Positions 63,720 through 64,000 of a DNA stretch of 64,000 nt are shown here, piece after piece. Every line of letters starts with the position of its first letter. Within the stretch, counting starts at the first letter, position 1. The notes beneath the pieces are model-generated. The model saw only the letters and a list, made by a program, of their open reading frames with translations. It had not been told where the DNA came from and made no database searches. This DNA is from Orychophragmus violaceus (lineage: Eukaryota > Streptophyta > Magnoliopsida > Brassicales > Brassicaceae), in NCBI GenBank assembly GCA_030180135.1, contig CM058239.1:64859823-64923822 (forward strand). The letters run 5' to 3'. The position numbers were made by a program, and so were the translations under genes.

Positions 63720-64000
63720 GATTTGTTGCCAAAGACAAGATGATCCTAACTGTGTGAAGCTTAGCTACTGGTGCAAAGGTGTCCAAGTAATCCTTTCCAT
63801 AAGTTTGAGTGAAACCTCTTGCAACCATCCTTGCTTTGTATCTCTCCACTTCTCCATTACTTCTGTATTTGATGGTGAAAACCCATTTGGAAGTCACTGC
63901 CTTCTTTCCTCTAGGAAGTTCAGCTTCATACCAAGTCCCATTGTTGTCCATTGCTTTTATCTCTTCATCCACAGCCTGCATCCACCTCTTATCTCCCTTT
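63709..64000 (-). pseudogene. pol: Copia-7 reverse transcriptase, N-terminal part (frameshifted, runs off window)
   Basis: The minus strand reads MQAVDEEIKAMDNNGTWYEA, SKWVFTIKYRSNGEVERYKA and FTQTYGKDYLDTFAPVAKLH, the start of copia RT. The frame is broken from the rest of RT at an A-run at 63711-63715. The frame continues to the window end without a stop. Confidence 0.85.

Larger units (their letters stand above)
62159..64000 (-). mobile_element. Copia-7: minus-strand Ty1/copia element (3' part)
   Basis: LTR 62159-62479 plus pol to the window edge. It is inserted in exon 4 of the Tat-B antisense gene. It is a different copia lineage from Copia-3/4/5/6. Confidence 0.85.

Overview
This window is plant repetitive DNA. 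The telomere-type TTTAGGG words, the Ty1/copia, Athila and Tat families and the tRNA-iMet primer-binding sites all fit a Brassicaceae nuclear genome, probably pericentromeric heterochromatin; the species call is inference. I found no convincing cellular gene, tRNA, rRNA or CRISPR. Nearly all coding capacity belongs to LTR retrotransposons inserted into one another.

Layout. (1) 1-2174: the 5' end of a minus-strand Athila-like Ty3/gypsy element (gag still open, leader, PBS, 1.2 kb LTR). (2) 2175-5283: fragments, namely an unrecognised decayed ORF, a CACTA (En/Spm) terminus and a Ty3/gypsy gag remnant. (3) 5284-51571: one old minus-strand copia (Copia-1) blown apart by insertions. Copia-2 (8672-28784) sits in its gag. 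A large-LTR, pol-less element (LARD-like, 11471-28136) sits in the Copia-2 integrase. Copia-3 (15452-22621) sits inside that. Copia-6 (28825-51163, plus strand) also sits in the Copia-1 gag and itself holds Copia-4 (31375-38965, minus) and Copia-5 (42370-50196, plus). Four insertions have exact 5-bp target duplications: CTCTT, AAAGT, CTTCT and GTATC. (4) 51572-52201: AT-rich, with a possible hAT-like end. (5) 52202-64000: a second stack. A plus-strand Tat-type Ty3/gypsy (Tat-A) with a 3'UTR minisatellite and an antisense extra gene is cut by a minus-strand element of the same kind (Tat-B). The spliced antisense gene of Tat-B is in turn cut by Copia-7.

How it works together. Copia-4 and Copia-5 each keep a full gag-pol frame (1318 and 1319 aa) with the expected catalytic residues and near-identical LTRs, so they are the plausible autonomous members. 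Copia-3 has almost identical LTRs and an open gag but a wrecked pol, so it probably moved in trans. Copia-6 is older (LTRs differ at roughly 15 sites), consistent with its being the host of 4 and 5.

The most unusual signal is a 14-bp palindrome, GTGTCGATCGACAC. It recurs as dimers (one trimer) whose units are 21 bp apart in nine of eleven arrays and 20 bp in the other two. The arrays lie in the Athila-like leader and LTR, just upstream of the TATA box in both Copia-6 LTRs, in the Copia-6 leader, and as extra inserts within the Copia-6 pol. I know of no described role for it.
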